DNA of 64,000 bases, taken from GCA-2725625 sp964574215 (GTDB taxonomy: Bacteria; Pseudomonadota; Alphaproteobacteria; Rhodospirillales; UBA2165). Below the pieces are notes generated by a model, which searched no databases, was not told the origin of the DNA, and was given only the letters and a program-made list of their open reading frames with translations. The stretch lies in NCBI GenBank assembly GCA_964574215.1, contig CAZNLR010000027.1:1-64000 (forward strand), read 5' to 3'. Positions 1 through 8,622 of the stretch are shown here, in pieces (position 1 is the stretch's first letter; the number at the start of each line of letters is the position of its first letter). A program made the translations under genes and the position numbers.

Positions 1-685
1 CGCCTCCCGGCAGTCCACAGATCACCTTGCCGTCGCCCACCTGGGCCCGCACCTTATTAATCTCCTGATCCTTGAAAGCGGCCATGGTCCAGTCGCCGCC
101 GCAGCCGGCGACGCCGTGGGTGAAGTTTTCCAGCAGCTTGGCGCCGTGGGGGGTGTGGACCACTTCGGGGTGGAACTGCACGCCGTAGAATTTCCTGTCG
201 TCATCGGCGATGGCGGCGTAGGGCGCGTTTTCGCTGACGCCCACCACCCGGAACCCGTCGGGCAGGCTTTCCGCCCGGTCGCCGTGGCTCATCCAGACCT
301 GCTCTCTTCCGCCCACGTCCCAGCAACCGTGGAAAAGGGCACAGTCCTCGGTGACATCCACCATGGCGCGGCCGAATTCCTTATGGTCCGACGGAAACAC
401 CCTGCCGCCCAGTTGTTCCACCATGATCTGCTGACCGTAACAGATGCCCAGGATAGGCAGGCCCATATCGTATATTTCGGCCGGGGCCATCGGGGCGTCG
501 TCGTCGGTGGCGGAAGACGGTCCGCCAGACAGGATCAGCGCCTTGGGATTAAACGCCCGGATCGACTGTTCGGTCACTTTGTTGAAGGGATGAATTTCCG
601 AATAGACGCCGGATTCCCGCACCCGCCGGGCGATCAGCTGGGTTACCTGGCTGCCGAAATCGATGATGAGTATTCGGTCCGTCAT
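1..685 (-). CDS. guaA: GMP synthase (glutamine-hydrolysing), N-terminal part
   Basis: Final step of GMP synthesis: XMP + Gln + ATP gives GMP. Only the first ~228 residues, the class I glutamine amidotransferase domain, lie in the window; the gene runs off the left edge into its ATP-pyrophosphatase domain. Reading leftwards the protein opens MTDRILIIDFGSQVTQL, has the nucleophile elbow GICYGQQ (catalytic Cys), a VQFHPEV segment with the catalytic His, and a region ending near VICGLPGG where the synthetase P-loop begins. An in-frame ATG 12 bp upstream (697) is an alternative start. It lies downstream of guaB, rsmB and the acetyltransferase gene but behind a hairpin terminator, so it may have its own promoter. 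Confidence 0.95.
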   Translation of the reverse strand, partial: MTDRILIIDFGSQVTQLIARRVRESGVYSEIHPFNKVTEQSIRAFNPKALILSGGPSSATDDDAPMAPAEIYDMGLPILGICYGQQIMVEQLGGRVFPSDHKEFGRAMVDVTEDCALFHGCWDVGGREQVWMSHGDRAESLPDGFRVVGVSENAPYAAIADDDRKFYGVQFHPEVVHTPHGAKLLENFTHGVAGCGGDWTMAAFKDQEINKVRAQVGDGKVICGLPGG

Positions 686-727
686 GGCCGGACTCATACC
701 CGAGTCGCCCTGTAAAGAAAAGAGGGG

Positions 728-753
728 TTAAAAAGGGGACCGTCCCCTTTTTT
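728..753 (-). terminator. Hairpin terminator between acetyltransferase gene and guaA
   Basis: A near-perfect stem (730-739 with 743-752, CCG loop) reads on the minus strand as GGGGA-CGG-TCCCC flanked by A- and T-runs. It sits just after the acetyltransferase stop codon and before guaA, which suits a rho-independent terminator. The GGGGAC/GTCCCC core also resembles REP-type palindromes. Confidence 0.75.
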
Positions 754-755
754 AA

Positions 756-1301
756 TTACTCCACCGCCGTCTTCAATTCTTTCCAGCCGTAGGCGATTTC
801 CTTGAGGGTGGTGCCCCAGAGTTTTTCGTCGCGTTCGCCGACCCGCCTGCCGCCCATGACCTCGTAAAAGAAGCGGGACGGGTTGAGGGCGAGAACCCAG
901 ATGACGGCGCTGTCGTATCCTTGGGAGATCAATACGTGGAACAGGCCCTTTAGCAGTTTTTCACCCAGCCCCTGGTTTTGATAGTCGGGAAGAACATAGA
1001 GCGTATAGACCTCGCCGCCGTACTGGTTGTCGCGGGCGGGGCCTTCCCGGTTGCGGTTGAAACCGGCGCTGCCCACGCCGACGACACCTGAGGCTTCGTC
1101 CTCCACCACCAGTATCTGCTCGCTGTTTTTCTGACTGGCGCGGTCGATGGCGCGGGCCCACATGATCATCTGACGCTCCGGCGACATATTGATCAACACC
1201 TTGTCGGGTAAGGTCCCGGCGTAAGTGGAGCGCCAGGTTTCGACGTATACATCGGCGATGGCCTGGATGTCGTCTTTTTCGGCGGGACGGATCAGGCTCA
1301 T
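756..1301 (-). CDS. GNAT family N-acetyltransferase
   Basis: A 181-residue GNAT-fold acetyltransferase; substrate unknown. The body fits one acetyltransferase domain: IRPAEKDDIQAIADVYVETW at the N-terminus, the acetyl-CoA-binding motif A as VLPDYQNQGLGEKLL (a Q-x-x-G-x-G variant), and a late ALNPSRFFYEVMGG segment typical of motif B. The start at 1301 is chosen because its ATG overlaps the rsmB stop by 4 bp (ATGA); the longer open frame upstream is only rsmB read out of frame. Co-transcription with rsmB and guaB is likely. It could modify a protein or a small amine; sequence alone does not say. Confidence 0.85.
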   Translation of the reverse strand: MSLIRPAEKDDIQAIADVYVETWRSTYAGTLPDKVLINMSPERQMIMWARAIDRASQKNSEQILVVEDEASGVVGVGSAGFNRNREGPARDNQYGGEVYTLYVLPDYQNQGLGEKLLKGLFHVLISQGYDSAVIWVLALNPSRFFYEVMGGRRVGERDEKLWGTTLKEIAYGWKELKTAVE

Positions 1302-2590
1302 GACCGCCTCTCCATAATGGCGGCGAAGAACCCGTCGGTTCCGTGACCGGCGGGGGTGATCTCCAGAAAATCGCCTTCCACCGGGCAGTCGGTGCCAACG
1401 GTATCGCGCCATACGTCCGAAACGGGAATGATTGAAAAGTTTTCATTCTTTTCCAGGAACCAATTCACCTGCTCGGCGTTTTCCCGGGGAAGGATGGAGC
1501 AGGTAGCATAGATCAGGCGTCCGCCCGGTGCTGTCAAAGATGCCGCCTGAGTAAGTATACCGCGCTGAACGTCAAGCAACCCGTTGAGTTTATCCGGCGT
1601 CAGCCGCCATTTGGCTGCCGGGTTGCGCCGCCAGGCGCCGCTGCCGGAACAGGGAACGTCCGCCAGAACACGCATCGCCGTATCGGCGTTTTCGTCGAAC
1701 CACGCCTGATCGTCATTTTTCAGACAATGGCGGGTGACATTGGAGACGCCCGCCCGTTTCAAGCGGGATTTCATCCGGTCCAAGCGGGCTTGATCCGTAT
1801 CGCACACCACCAGCGGCCCGCCGTCTTTCATTTGAGCGGCCAGCGCCAGGCTTTTACCACCGCCCCCGGCGCACAGGTCGATGCATTTTTGGTCGGCCGT
1901 GGCATCGCACAAAAGAGCGATGAGCTGTGAGCCTTCGTCTTGAACTTCGACGAAGCCGCCCCGATAGGCCGTGCTCGCCTGCAAATTGACCCGTTCCCGG
2001 ATACGTAATCCGATGGGGGAATAGGGCGTTGGTTCGGCCTGCAAACCGTCTTTTTTCAGAATGTCCAATGCCCGCCCGCAGTCGGCCTTCAAAATATTCA
2101 CCCTCAGGTCCATGGGAGCGGGTTGGTTCAGCCTGGTCATTTCGTCAATCGAGCGGTCGCTCCACCGGGCAGTAATTTCCGGCCACAGCCATTCCGGTGT
2201 TTCGGCTTTCACCCAATCGGGCATATCCTGACTTTCCAACCCGTTGCCCGTCAGCTTATCGACCAACGCCGTTTCTTCATCGCTAAGAGCCTGCGGCCCG
2301 TAACCTTGGCCATCAAACAGCTCGGCAATTTCCGCCACCCCCAGATTTTCGGAGAGAACGATATCGGCCAGCACGCGAAAACGGGGAGACTGTTGATCAC
2401 ACCACCAATTCAGCCGGGCCTGCCGCCGCAAACAGTTGAACAGCCTTTCGTTAATCGCCCTTCGGTCCTTGGAACCGATATAGCGGCGTCCCCGCATATA
2501 AGCGGACACGACATCGTCCGCCGGCGATCCGGAACGCTCTATTTTTTCCAGGATTTCAATGGTAGCGGCTATCCGCGCCCCCGGTGTCAT
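1298..2590 (-). CDS. rsmB: RsmB/NOP-family rRNA (cytosine-C5) methyltransferase
   Basis: About 430 residues. An N-terminal NusB-like helical part (ATIEILEKIERSG onward) is followed by a Rossmann methyltransferase domain. The SAM motif is CIDLCAGGGGKSLALA, the motif IV cysteine is in DVPCSGSGAWRRNP and the catalytic motif VI cysteine is in YATCSILPREN; this two-cysteine pattern is typical of RNA m5C methyltransferases. By family it would methylate C967 of 16S rRNA, although which NOP-type target it has is inferred. The start is at 2590 (MTPGARIAAT); in-frame codons further upstream translate the G/C-rich repeat and are not believable protein. It overlaps the next gene by 4 bp. Confidence 0.9.
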   Translation of the reverse strand: MTPGARIAATIEILEKIERSGSPADDVVSAYMRGRRYIGSKDRRAINERLFNCLRRQARLNWWCDQQSPRFRVLADIVLSENLGVAEIAELFDGQGYGPQALSDEETALVDKLTGNGLESQDMPDWVKAETPEWLWPEITARWSDRSIDEMTRLNQPAPMDLRVNILKADCGRALDILKKDGLQAEPTPYSPIGLRIRERVNLQASTAYRGGFVEVQDEGSQLIALLCDATADQKCIDLCAGGGGKSLALAAQMKDGGPLVVCDTDQARLDRMKSRLKRAGVSNVTRHCLKNDDQAWFDENADTAMRVLADVPCSGSGAWRRNPAAKWRLTPDKLNGLLDVQRGILTQAASLTAPGGRLIYATCSILPRENAEQVNWFLEKNENFSIIPVSDVWRDTVGTDCPVEGDFLEITPAGHGTDGFFAAIMERRS

Positions 2591-2633
2591 AACAGGGAAC
2601 CCAGGTTTAGAGAACGGACTCTTTGGGAAACAG

Positions 2634-2733
2634 CCCCCCCACCCCAGCCCTCCCCCTCGGCGGGGGGAGGGAATAATTGCGGCTCGAAACATTTTTCCCT
2701 CCCCCTTGGAGGGGGAGGGTTAGGGTGGGGGGG
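2634..2733. repeat. G/C-rich paired-hairpin repeat, copy 1
   Basis: A ~100-bp element opens with CCCCCCACCCCAGCCCT and closes with AGGGTTAGGGTGGGGGG, so the ends are inverted repeats. Inside each end is a small hairpin of CCTCCCCC-type and GGGGGAGG-type arms. The spacer is AT-rich. A second copy with nearly the same arms is at 48962-49068. It lies between guaB and rsmB. It looks like a non-autonomous palindromic repeat rather than a gene. Confidence 0.8.
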
Positions 2734-2780
2734 AAGCTTAATCAATATCGGAAGTTGCAGTAGGGTCATCGAAACCCCGA

Positions 2781-4256
2781 TCAATCGCCGATCCGGTAGT
2801 TGGGCGCTTCGCGGGTAATGGTGACATCGTGGACATGGCTTTCCCGCAAACCCGCCGCCGTGACGCGCCGGAACCGGCAGTTCTTCTGCATGTCGGCGAT
2901 CGTGCCGTTGCCCGTATAGCCCATGGATGACCTGAGACCGCCTACCAGCTGATGGATCACGTTGGTCACGGGGCCTTTGAAGGGCACCCGTCCTTCGACG
3001 CCTTCGGGCACGAACTTTAGATTATCCGAAACCTCTTCCTGGAAATAACGGTCAGCAGAGCCCCGCGCCATGGCACCCAGGGAACCCATGCCACGGTAGG
3101 ATTTGTACGACCGGCCCTGATAGAGAAAGACTTCGCCTGGGCTTTCTTCCGTACCGGCGAAGAGGGAGCCGATCATGACGCAATCGGCACCGGCGGCGAT
3201 GGCCTTGGCGATGTCGCCGGAATATTTGATGCCGCCGTCCGCCACCACCGGAATACCCGACTTGTTACAGACTTCCGCCGCTTCGAGGATGGCGCTGAAT
3301 TGGGGCATGCCGACACCGGCGATCATGCGGGTGGTGCAGATGGTGCCGGGACCGATCCCCACCTTGATAGCATCGGCGCCTGCGTCGATCAGTGCTTTGG
3401 CGCCGTCGGCGGTGGCAATATTGCCGGCCAGGACCTGGGTATAGTTGCTGATTTTTTTGATACGTTCGACGGAACTGAGAACGCCCTGGGAATGGCCGTG
3501 GGCGGTGTCGACCACGATGACGTCCACCTCGGCATCCAGCAGTTGTTCCGTTCGGGCAACACCGGTGTCTCCGACGCCGGTTGCCGCCGCCACGCGAAGG
3601 CGGCCCTTTTCGTCCTTACAAGCGTCGGGGAAGGCCTGAGCTTTCTCCATATCCTTGACTGTAATAAGGCCTGTACAATTGAATTGGTTGTCGACGACAA
3701 CAAGCTTTTCAATACGGTGCTGGTGCAAAAGGCGTTTTGCTTCTTCCGGATCGACCCCTTCCTTGACCGTAACCAACGGCGTATCGTCGGTATGACGGGT
3801 CATCAGTTCATATATTTTTTGCGTGGGGTTGGTGGCGAATCGCACATCCCGGTTGGTCAGGATGCCGACCAGCCGTCCACTGCCGTTCTCGACCACGGGA
3901 AAACCGGAAAAGCCGTTGCGTTCCATTAACGCCAGAGCGTCGGCCAAAGTCGCCTCGGGTTCCATGGTAACGGGATCGACCACCATGCCCGATTCGAACT
4001 TTTTGACCTTCCTCACCTCGGCGGCCTGTTCTTCCGGGTCCAGGTTTTTATGGACAACGCCGATACCGCCCGCCTGGGCCATGGCGATAGCGAGTTGCCC
4101 TTCGGTGACCGTATCCATGGCTGCCGACAGCAGTGGAATGCCGAGATCGATGGTCTTGGTTAATTTTGTCTGAGTGTTGGTTTCAGCCGGGAGGACGTCT
4201 GATGCTGCCGGTTCGAGCAGGACATCGTCAAAGGTAAGGCCGTCGCGAATTTCCAT
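2781..4256 (-). CDS. guaB: IMP dehydrogenase
   Basis: Oxidises IMP to XMP with NAD+, the committed step of GMP synthesis. At 491 residues it is full length. It shows the N-terminal IRDGLTFDDVLLEPA, a CBS pair inserted at about residues 90-205, a phosphate-binding loop and the catalytic cysteine at residue ~307 in GIGPGTICTTR. The later YRGMGSLGAM and the flap region with YQEEV are also typical. GGAGA lies seven bases before the ATG. It is followed by rsmB, the acetyltransferase gene and guaA on the same strand, so the guanylate pathway genes are clustered with a ribosome-methylation gene between them. Confidence 0.97.
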   Translation of the reverse strand: MEIRDGLTFDDVLLEPAASDVLPAETNTQTKLTKTIDLGIPLLSAAMDTVTEGQLAIAMAQAGGIGVVHKNLDPEEQAAEVRKVKKFESGMVVDPVTMEPEATLADALALMERNGFSGFPVVENGSGRLVGILTNRDVRFATNPTQKIYELMTRHTDDTPLVTVKEGVDPEEAKRLLHQHRIEKLVVVDNQFNCTGLITVKDMEKAQAFPDACKDEKGRLRVAAATGVGDTGVARTEQLLDAEVDVIVVDTAHGHSQGVLSSVERIKKISNYTQVLAGNIATADGAKALIDAGADAIKVGIGPGTICTTRMIAGVGMPQFSAILEAAEVCNKSGIPVVADGGIKYSGDIAKAIAAGADCVMIGSLFAGTEESPGEVFLYQGRSYKSYRGMGSLGAMARGSADRYFQEEVSDNLKFVPEGVEGRVPFKGPVTNVIHQLVGGLRSSMGYTGNGTIADMQKNCRFRRVTAAGLRESHVHDVTITREAPNYRIGD

Positions 4257-4345
4257 GCCATCTCCACTAATCGAGTTGGCGACGCATCATACAGAATTAA
4301 CGGTTAAAGCCAAGGGGCGAATGGCATTGATATTCATTTGGGCCG

Positions 4346-5713
4346 CTAATCGGCAAACTGAATTTTATAGTTCTTGTCCAAATGGGCGCGGCGGCCCGTG
4401 CGGAACCAGGCGTCGGCAGTAAAGGCGGACCGGTTGGCGACAAAATTATCGAAATATCCGGCGCACATTGAAGGTGCGCGCACTTGGAGATTACCTTCAT
4501 CGCCAGGTGGTAAAAGACTGCCGTCTTCGGTGACAATTCGGATTTCGACGCCCTCTAGAGGTTGGCCATCGATCAATACTAATTGAGTTTCCGGAGCGCC
4601 CCAAAGACCGATTGCTTCGTTCATGATGGTTATATCAGCGTTTCCAACGGTGGAAATTGCCGCGCCCGACAGGAGCGCCAGATGGAAAGAGGCGAATCCC
4701 AAATAACCGTATTCAGAGCCGTCGATGCCGACAACTGTGTCGATATCGTTTTTCAGGGTTTTCGCCACCGCTTCCGCGTTGCTCAATAAGTTCTGCTGGG
4801 TCAGGATAGCAATCCTGGGGCGGGCGTCTTCGGCGATGGTGGAAAGGAGAAGAACCGGGTCGGCAGCGACGGGCGGATAGATTCTTATACTTTCCCGGTC
4901 CGCCGAACCTGTTGTCAGATCGTCCGGGCCCACCACCGTTAAGCCCTCCAGGCCTTGGAGTTCTTTCGCGAGGGCGGGGTTGTCCGGCGTTTCACCGCAG
5001 ATGACAGCCCGGGCCCGGCTGTGGCGGATCAGCAAGGCAAGGTCTTGTCCCGCCATCGTGGTTTCTAGCGGCTGAAATACGCCGCCGATAGCCGCTACGG
5101 TGAGATAAGAAGAAAGGAAATCCCGGTCCATGCCGGGCAGACAGCCGGCGACCACGTCACCCTTGCCGATATTCAGCGCCCGCAACGCGTAAGACCAGGT
5201 CTCCACCTGTTCCGTCAACTGGCCAAATGTCAGCGTGCCGGTCTGATCGACAACGGCGGGGCGATCGGGGTCGGTCCGGTCAAGCCAGTCTTGAAGTGTA
5301 TCTGCCGACCACCAGCCGGCGTCGATATATTTCCGCACCTCGCTGGCCTCGAACCGGATGGAGCGGCGCAACAGGGCGGCATCGGCACTGAATTCATAGG
5401 ATTCCTCAGGATCGATATAACGGTCTTCCCGGTAGCGCAGGCCGCCGCCCAAACGATAAAGCTTGCGGTACTGATTAAGGCGGAACAGGCGGCGCTCAGT
5501 GGCGCAGCGGATGAAGGTCACCTGGGGAACAGCCAGGCCGATCCGGTCGGCAATTTCGATATCCGTCAGGCCAGTATCGTCCCGTTGCTCCGCCCAGGCA
5601 TCGGGGTCCAGGTTGCGCACGGGATCGCCCTTTCTGACCTGTTTGTTCAAACTGAGATCAAAAATGGTATCGCCGTAGGCTTCGATCATGTGCGGGGTGA
5701 CGCCATAGGGCAT
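4346..5713 (-). CDS. AMP-binding (ANL) family protein, probably catalytically dead
   Basis: 455 residues. Residues ~1-130 are an unusual N-terminal region with a possible helix-turn-helix-like stretch (GLTDIEIADRIGLAVPQV, about 48-65). From ~135 it follows the acyl-CoA synthetase/ANL fold (GWWSADTLQDWLD, then AVVDQTGTLTFGQL). The ATP P-loop, normally SGTTGxPKG, has become STIAEDARPRIAIL at ~291-304; the A7 ribose-binding Asp of TGD is Arg (WFRTGRR, ~436-442); and the protein stops at ~455 without the C-terminal lysine domain. The acceptor loop WGAPET and PLEGVEIRIV survive. It starts 3 bp after the upstream Fe-S gene with GGAGAG six bases ahead, so the two are coupled. I infer a binding or scaffold role, not ligase activity. 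Confidence 0.8.
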   Translation of the reverse strand: MPYGVTPHMIEAYGDTIFDLSLNKQVRKGDPVRNLDPDAWAEQRDDTGLTDIEIADRIGLAVPQVTFIRCATERRLFRLNQYRKLYRLGGGLRYREDRYIDPEESYEFSADAALLRRSIRFEASEVRKYIDAGWWSADTLQDWLDRTDPDRPAVVDQTGTLTFGQLTEQVETWSYALRALNIGKGDVVAGCLPGMDRDFLSSYLTVAAIGGVFQPLETTMAGQDLALLIRHSRARAVICGETPDNPALAKELQGLEGLTVVGPDDLTTGSADRESIRIYPPVAADPVLLLSTIAEDARPRIAILTQQNLLSNAEAVAKTLKNDIDTVVGIDGSEYGYLGFASFHLALLSGAAISTVGNADITIMNEAIGLWGAPETQLVLIDGQPLEGVEIRIVTEDGSLLPPGDEGNLQVRAPSMCAGYFDNFVANRSAFTADAWFRTGRRAHLDKNYKIQFAD

Positions 5714-5716
5714 AAG

Positions 5717-6631
5717 TTACTCTCCCTGTTTTTCCATTTGAGCCCGCATGGTCTCGGCGCGGCGAATGGGATCGACCATCGGTCCCTGGGTGGCGATGGG
5801 GCAAACCCGCATACATTCGAAGCACTGGGCATTGGTATCGACGCCGGCGGTGGCTTTGTAAAAAAACGACTGGGCCTCGGCGCCGTAAAGAATTTCCTCC
5901 CGGTCCAACTGGTTGCCGCTTTCAAAGGCTTGTTCCATGATGCTCGGCAGGTTTTCATACTGCTGGCAGAGTTCGGCGCACCGGTACATATCGAAGGTCA
6001 TTTCATCCTGTTTCCCGTCGTCATCAATCGTGCCGCTGAGGCATTGCACCGGGCAAAATTTCTGGCAGGGGGTTTGGCCCGACTCCCGGTAAAGCTTGAC
6101 GCAGGAGGGCGCCGGGCAGGGGTTCTCCTTCATGGGCTCGTCCGGCGGCAGGGGCAGTTCCGTATAGACCGAACCGAAATACAACATGCCGAATTCGGGA
6201 TGGAGTAAAATGTCTCCCGCCAGCGAGCGTGCGCCGATCCCGGCCAATTCGGCGTGGAGCTTGACGCTTTGCAGTGGCAGCCTGGCGCCGAATTCAGGAT
6301 CTACGTGGGGCGGACAATATATAGAGCGGTAACCGTAGGCTTTTTCGATGTGGAAGGAGAGTCCGACCGCGACCCGGTAGATGCGTCCCACATTGGCGCC
6401 TACCGACGTCATCACCTTGGCCGGTGCACGCCAGGTTCCCTGGGTGGGACCGGTGACACCTACTGATATCACCGATTTCACGCCGGGCAGCAGGTCCGCC
6501 GGAGCATGACCCGGCGGCGTAAATTTAGCGACCAAGTCTGCTTCGACAATGCCGAAAGCGGCGGCGCCCCTTTTAAGCGCGTAGTCCCGAAGGGTAGTTT
6601 TGATTTCGCTGGTGTCTGGAATTTCACTCAT
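5717..6631 (-). CDS. 4Fe-4S QueG/reductive-dehalogenase-like protein
   Basis: 304 residues. The N-terminal half (IKTTLRDYALKRGAAAFGIVEADL, LLPGVKSVISVGV) resembles the corrinoid-fold region of epoxyqueuosine reductase QueG and reductive dehalogenases. The C-terminal half carries many cysteines: C172, C177, C189, C193 and C197 (PCPAPSC, PCQKFCPVQC), C218 and C222, then C270, C273 and C277 in CFECMRVCP, consistent with two 4Fe-4S clusters. It lacks the C-terminal HEAT-like part of QueG and has no Tat signal, so neither tRNA modification nor dehalogenation can be assigned. It is translated with the degenerate AMP-binding protein immediately downstream. A redox role with that partner is inference. 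Confidence 0.75.
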   Translation of the reverse strand: MSEIPDTSEIKTTLRDYALKRGAAAFGIVEADLVAKFTPPGHAPADLLPGVKSVISVGVTGPTQGTWRAPAKVMTSVGANVGRIYRVAVGLSFHIEKAYGYRSIYCPPHVDPEFGARLPLQSVKLHAELAGIGARSLAGDILLHPEFGMLYFGSVYTELPLPPDEPMKENPCPAPSCVKLYRESGQTPCQKFCPVQCLSGTIDDDGKQDEMTFDMYRCAELCQQYENLPSIMEQAFESGNQLDREEILYGAEAQSFFYKATAGVDTNAQCFECMRVCPIATQGPMVDPIRRAETMRAQMEKQGE

Positions 6632-6688
6632 ACTTTATATTTCCAACTGAGTTGGGAAGGGTCAAACCTTATTCCGCCGAAACAATGG

Positions 6689-7408
6689 TCAGGACGGCGG
6701 ATCTTTGAACCCCTGGGCGATAACAAATATTTCCGCCGAATCAGACCGGCTGGCCGGCGGTTTGGCGTGACGCACCTTATCGAACGAGCGTTTCATATCC
6801 ACCAGCAATGTCTGTTCCGTACCGCCTTGAAAGACCTTGGAGACAAAACAACCACCGGACGCCAGGATTTCCTCGGCGAAGGCGTAGGCGGCCTCGACCA
6901 GTCCCATGATCCGAAGGTGATCGGTCTTCGTGTGGCCGGAAAGGTTCGGCGCCATGTCGCTTAATACTGCATCCGCCTGTCCGCCGAGAGCCTCCATCAA
7001 AATTCCCGGCGCGGCGTCATCGAGAAAATCCAATTGCAAAACTTGAGCGCCGGGTACCGGGTCCATTTCCAATATATCGATGGCGATAACCTTGCCCTTC
7101 GATCCGGGTTGTCCGGCCTTGACCCGGTTGACGATCACTTGGGTCCAGCCGCCCGGTGCCGCTCCCAATTCGACGACCCTCATACCCGGTTTCAGAAAGA
7201 CGAAATGATCGTCCAGTTCTTCGAGCTTAAAGGCGGCACGGGACCGGAAACCAGCCCGGTTGGCCGCCGTTACGTAGGGATCGTTCAATTGCCGTTTCAG
7301 CCAGCGCGTCGAGGAGGACTTTCGTCCCTTGGCGGTTTTGACTCTGACCGTCAGGTCGCGGCCGCCCCGCGACGTCCCGGATTTTTTTGGTTTTTTCGGT
7401 TTGCTCAT
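6689..7408 (-). CDS. rlmE: 23S rRNA 2'-O-ribose methyltransferase RlmE (FtsJ/RrmJ)
   Basis: Methylates the 2'-O of U2552 in the 23S A-loop during late 50S assembly. The 239-residue protein has a basic N-terminal tail (SKPKKPKKSG, then KGRKSSSTRWLKRQ) and the FtsJ domain: FRSRAAFKLEEL with the first catalytic Lys, the SAM motif VVELGAAPGGWTQV, LSDMAPNLSGH with the catalytic Asp, and FVSKVFQGG with the second Lys, followed by a late Glu, completing the K-D-K-E set. Its ATG overlaps the Ppx/GppA stop by 4 bp, so the two are co-translated. Confidence 0.95.
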   Translation of the reverse strand: MSKPKKPKKSGTSRGGRDLTVRVKTAKGRKSSSTRWLKRQLNDPYVTAANRAGFRSRAAFKLEELDDHFVFLKPGMRVVELGAAPGGWTQVIVNRVKAGQPGSKGKVIAIDILEMDPVPGAQVLQLDFLDDAAPGILMEALGGQADAVLSDMAPNLSGHTKTDHLRIMGLVEAAYAFAEEILASGGCFVSKVFQGGTEQTLLVDMKRSFDKVRHAKPPASRSDSAEIFVIAQGFKDPPS

Positions 7409-8553
7409 GGGGTGCCGATGGAGGGGGTGCCGTTGGAGCCTGTCTCATTTACCTGATTGGCATGTTCGGTTTGGAGGCTGTTGGCTGCTGGATTACCGGT
7501 TACTTGAATACCGTCTTCCGCCATTAATTCCAGCAGCATGCCTTCCCGCAGGCCGCGGTCGGCAATACGCAACTGACCCACTGGCCAAGTCTTGCAAATG
7601 GCTTCCAGGATCGCGCAGCCCGGAACGACCAGTTCAGCCCGCTCCGCACCGATGCAGGGTATGGCCGATCTATCTTGATAGTTCAGTCCCGTCAGGTTTT
7701 GAGACGCTTTGCCGAGTTCCTCGAAACTTATGCGCAGTCCGTCGATTTTCGACCGATCATACTGCGGCAGGTTTAAATGAACGGCGCCCAGGGTCGTAAC
7801 GGTGCCGGATGTTCCCAGCATATGAACGTCTCCCGAGGCCACTTTTTCTTTGATGTCATTCTTGTTGCAGAACCCATCCAATTGAGCCCCGATATCCGTT
7901 ACCATTTTTTCGTATAGCGAAGACGAGATTTCCTCGCCTTCATGCGCCTCGGCCAGCGTAACCACGCCCAGCGGCAAGGATATTACATCGGTGATATTGA
8001 ACTCTCTGCCTCCATTCGCTTCGGACCGATGCGCCCAGACAATTTCCGTGCTGCCGCCGCCGATATCGAACACCAAGGCGTGTTTGATGTGATCTCCGAT
8101 TAGATTTTGGCAGCCCTTTAGTGCCAGCCGGGCTTCTTCATGACTGGTGATGGTTTCGAAGTTCAAACCTGTATCCTGTTCGATCTGGCTTAAAAACCCA
8201 TCACAGTTGGCTGCCCGGCGGCAGGCCTCGGTGGCGATATTCCGCGTGCGCGTGACATCAAAAGCTTTCAATTTCTCGGAGCAGATCGATAACGCGGATA
8301 TGGTCCGGGACATGGCCTCTTCAGACAGAAACCCCTGGTCATTGAGTCCTTCACCCAATCTGACGATCTTGGAAAATGATGCAATGACGCGAAAGCCTTG
8401 CCCGGTAGGACGGGCTATCAAGAGGCGGCAATTGTTGGTGCCCAGATCGAGCGCGCCATACAAACGTGGCTTGCGGTGGCGGGCGAAACCGTATTTTCCC
8501 CGTCGTCTTTTACCATTCCTGGCGCCGCCGTCTGAGACCGCCTGATTGCCCAT
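7405..8553 (-). CDS. Ppx/GppA family phosphatase
   Basis: 382 residues of the exopolyphosphatase / guanosine pentaphosphatase family (ASKHA fold). Visible are the N-terminal phosphate-1 motif GALDLGTNNCRLLIA, an IATEACRRA segment, a catalytic Glu region (SHEEARLALKG) and the phosphate-2 motif LVFDIGGGSTEI, then MLGTSGTVTTLGAVHL. A basic ~30-residue N-terminal extension precedes the domain. The protein is the short Ppx/GppA2 type, without the extra C-terminal HD-like part of long Ppx enzymes, so pppGpp or polyphosphate preference cannot be set. It is upstream of and overlaps rlmE, a pairing common in alphaproteobacteria. Confidence 0.88.
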   Translation of the reverse strand: MGNQAVSDGGARNGKRRRGKYGFARHRKPRLYGALDLGTNNCRLLIARPTGQGFRVIASFSKIVRLGEGLNDQGFLSEEAMSRTISALSICSEKLKAFDVTRTRNIATEACRRAANCDGFLSQIEQDTGLNFETITSHEEARLALKGCQNLIGDHIKHALVFDIGGGSTEIVWAHRSEANGGREFNITDVISLPLGVVTLAEAHEGEEISSSLYEKMVTDIGAQLDGFCNKNDIKEKVASGDVHMLGTSGTVTTLGAVHLNLPQYDRSKIDGLRISFEELGKASQNLTGLNYQDRSAIPCIGAERAELVVPGCAILEAICKTWPVGQLRIADRGLREGMLLELMAEDGIQVTGNPAANSLQTEHANQVNETGSNGTPSIGTP

Positions 8554-8622
8554 TTTTATGCTCGTTGTTCGTTTTTATGTATTCCCTGGCTATAGGCTAA
8601 CAATATTTTTCGGCAAAAAAAA

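Noticed and set aside
2590..2692. N-terminal extension of RsmB to 2692
   Set aside because: The extra codons translate the G/C-rich palindromic repeat and the family start is at 2590.
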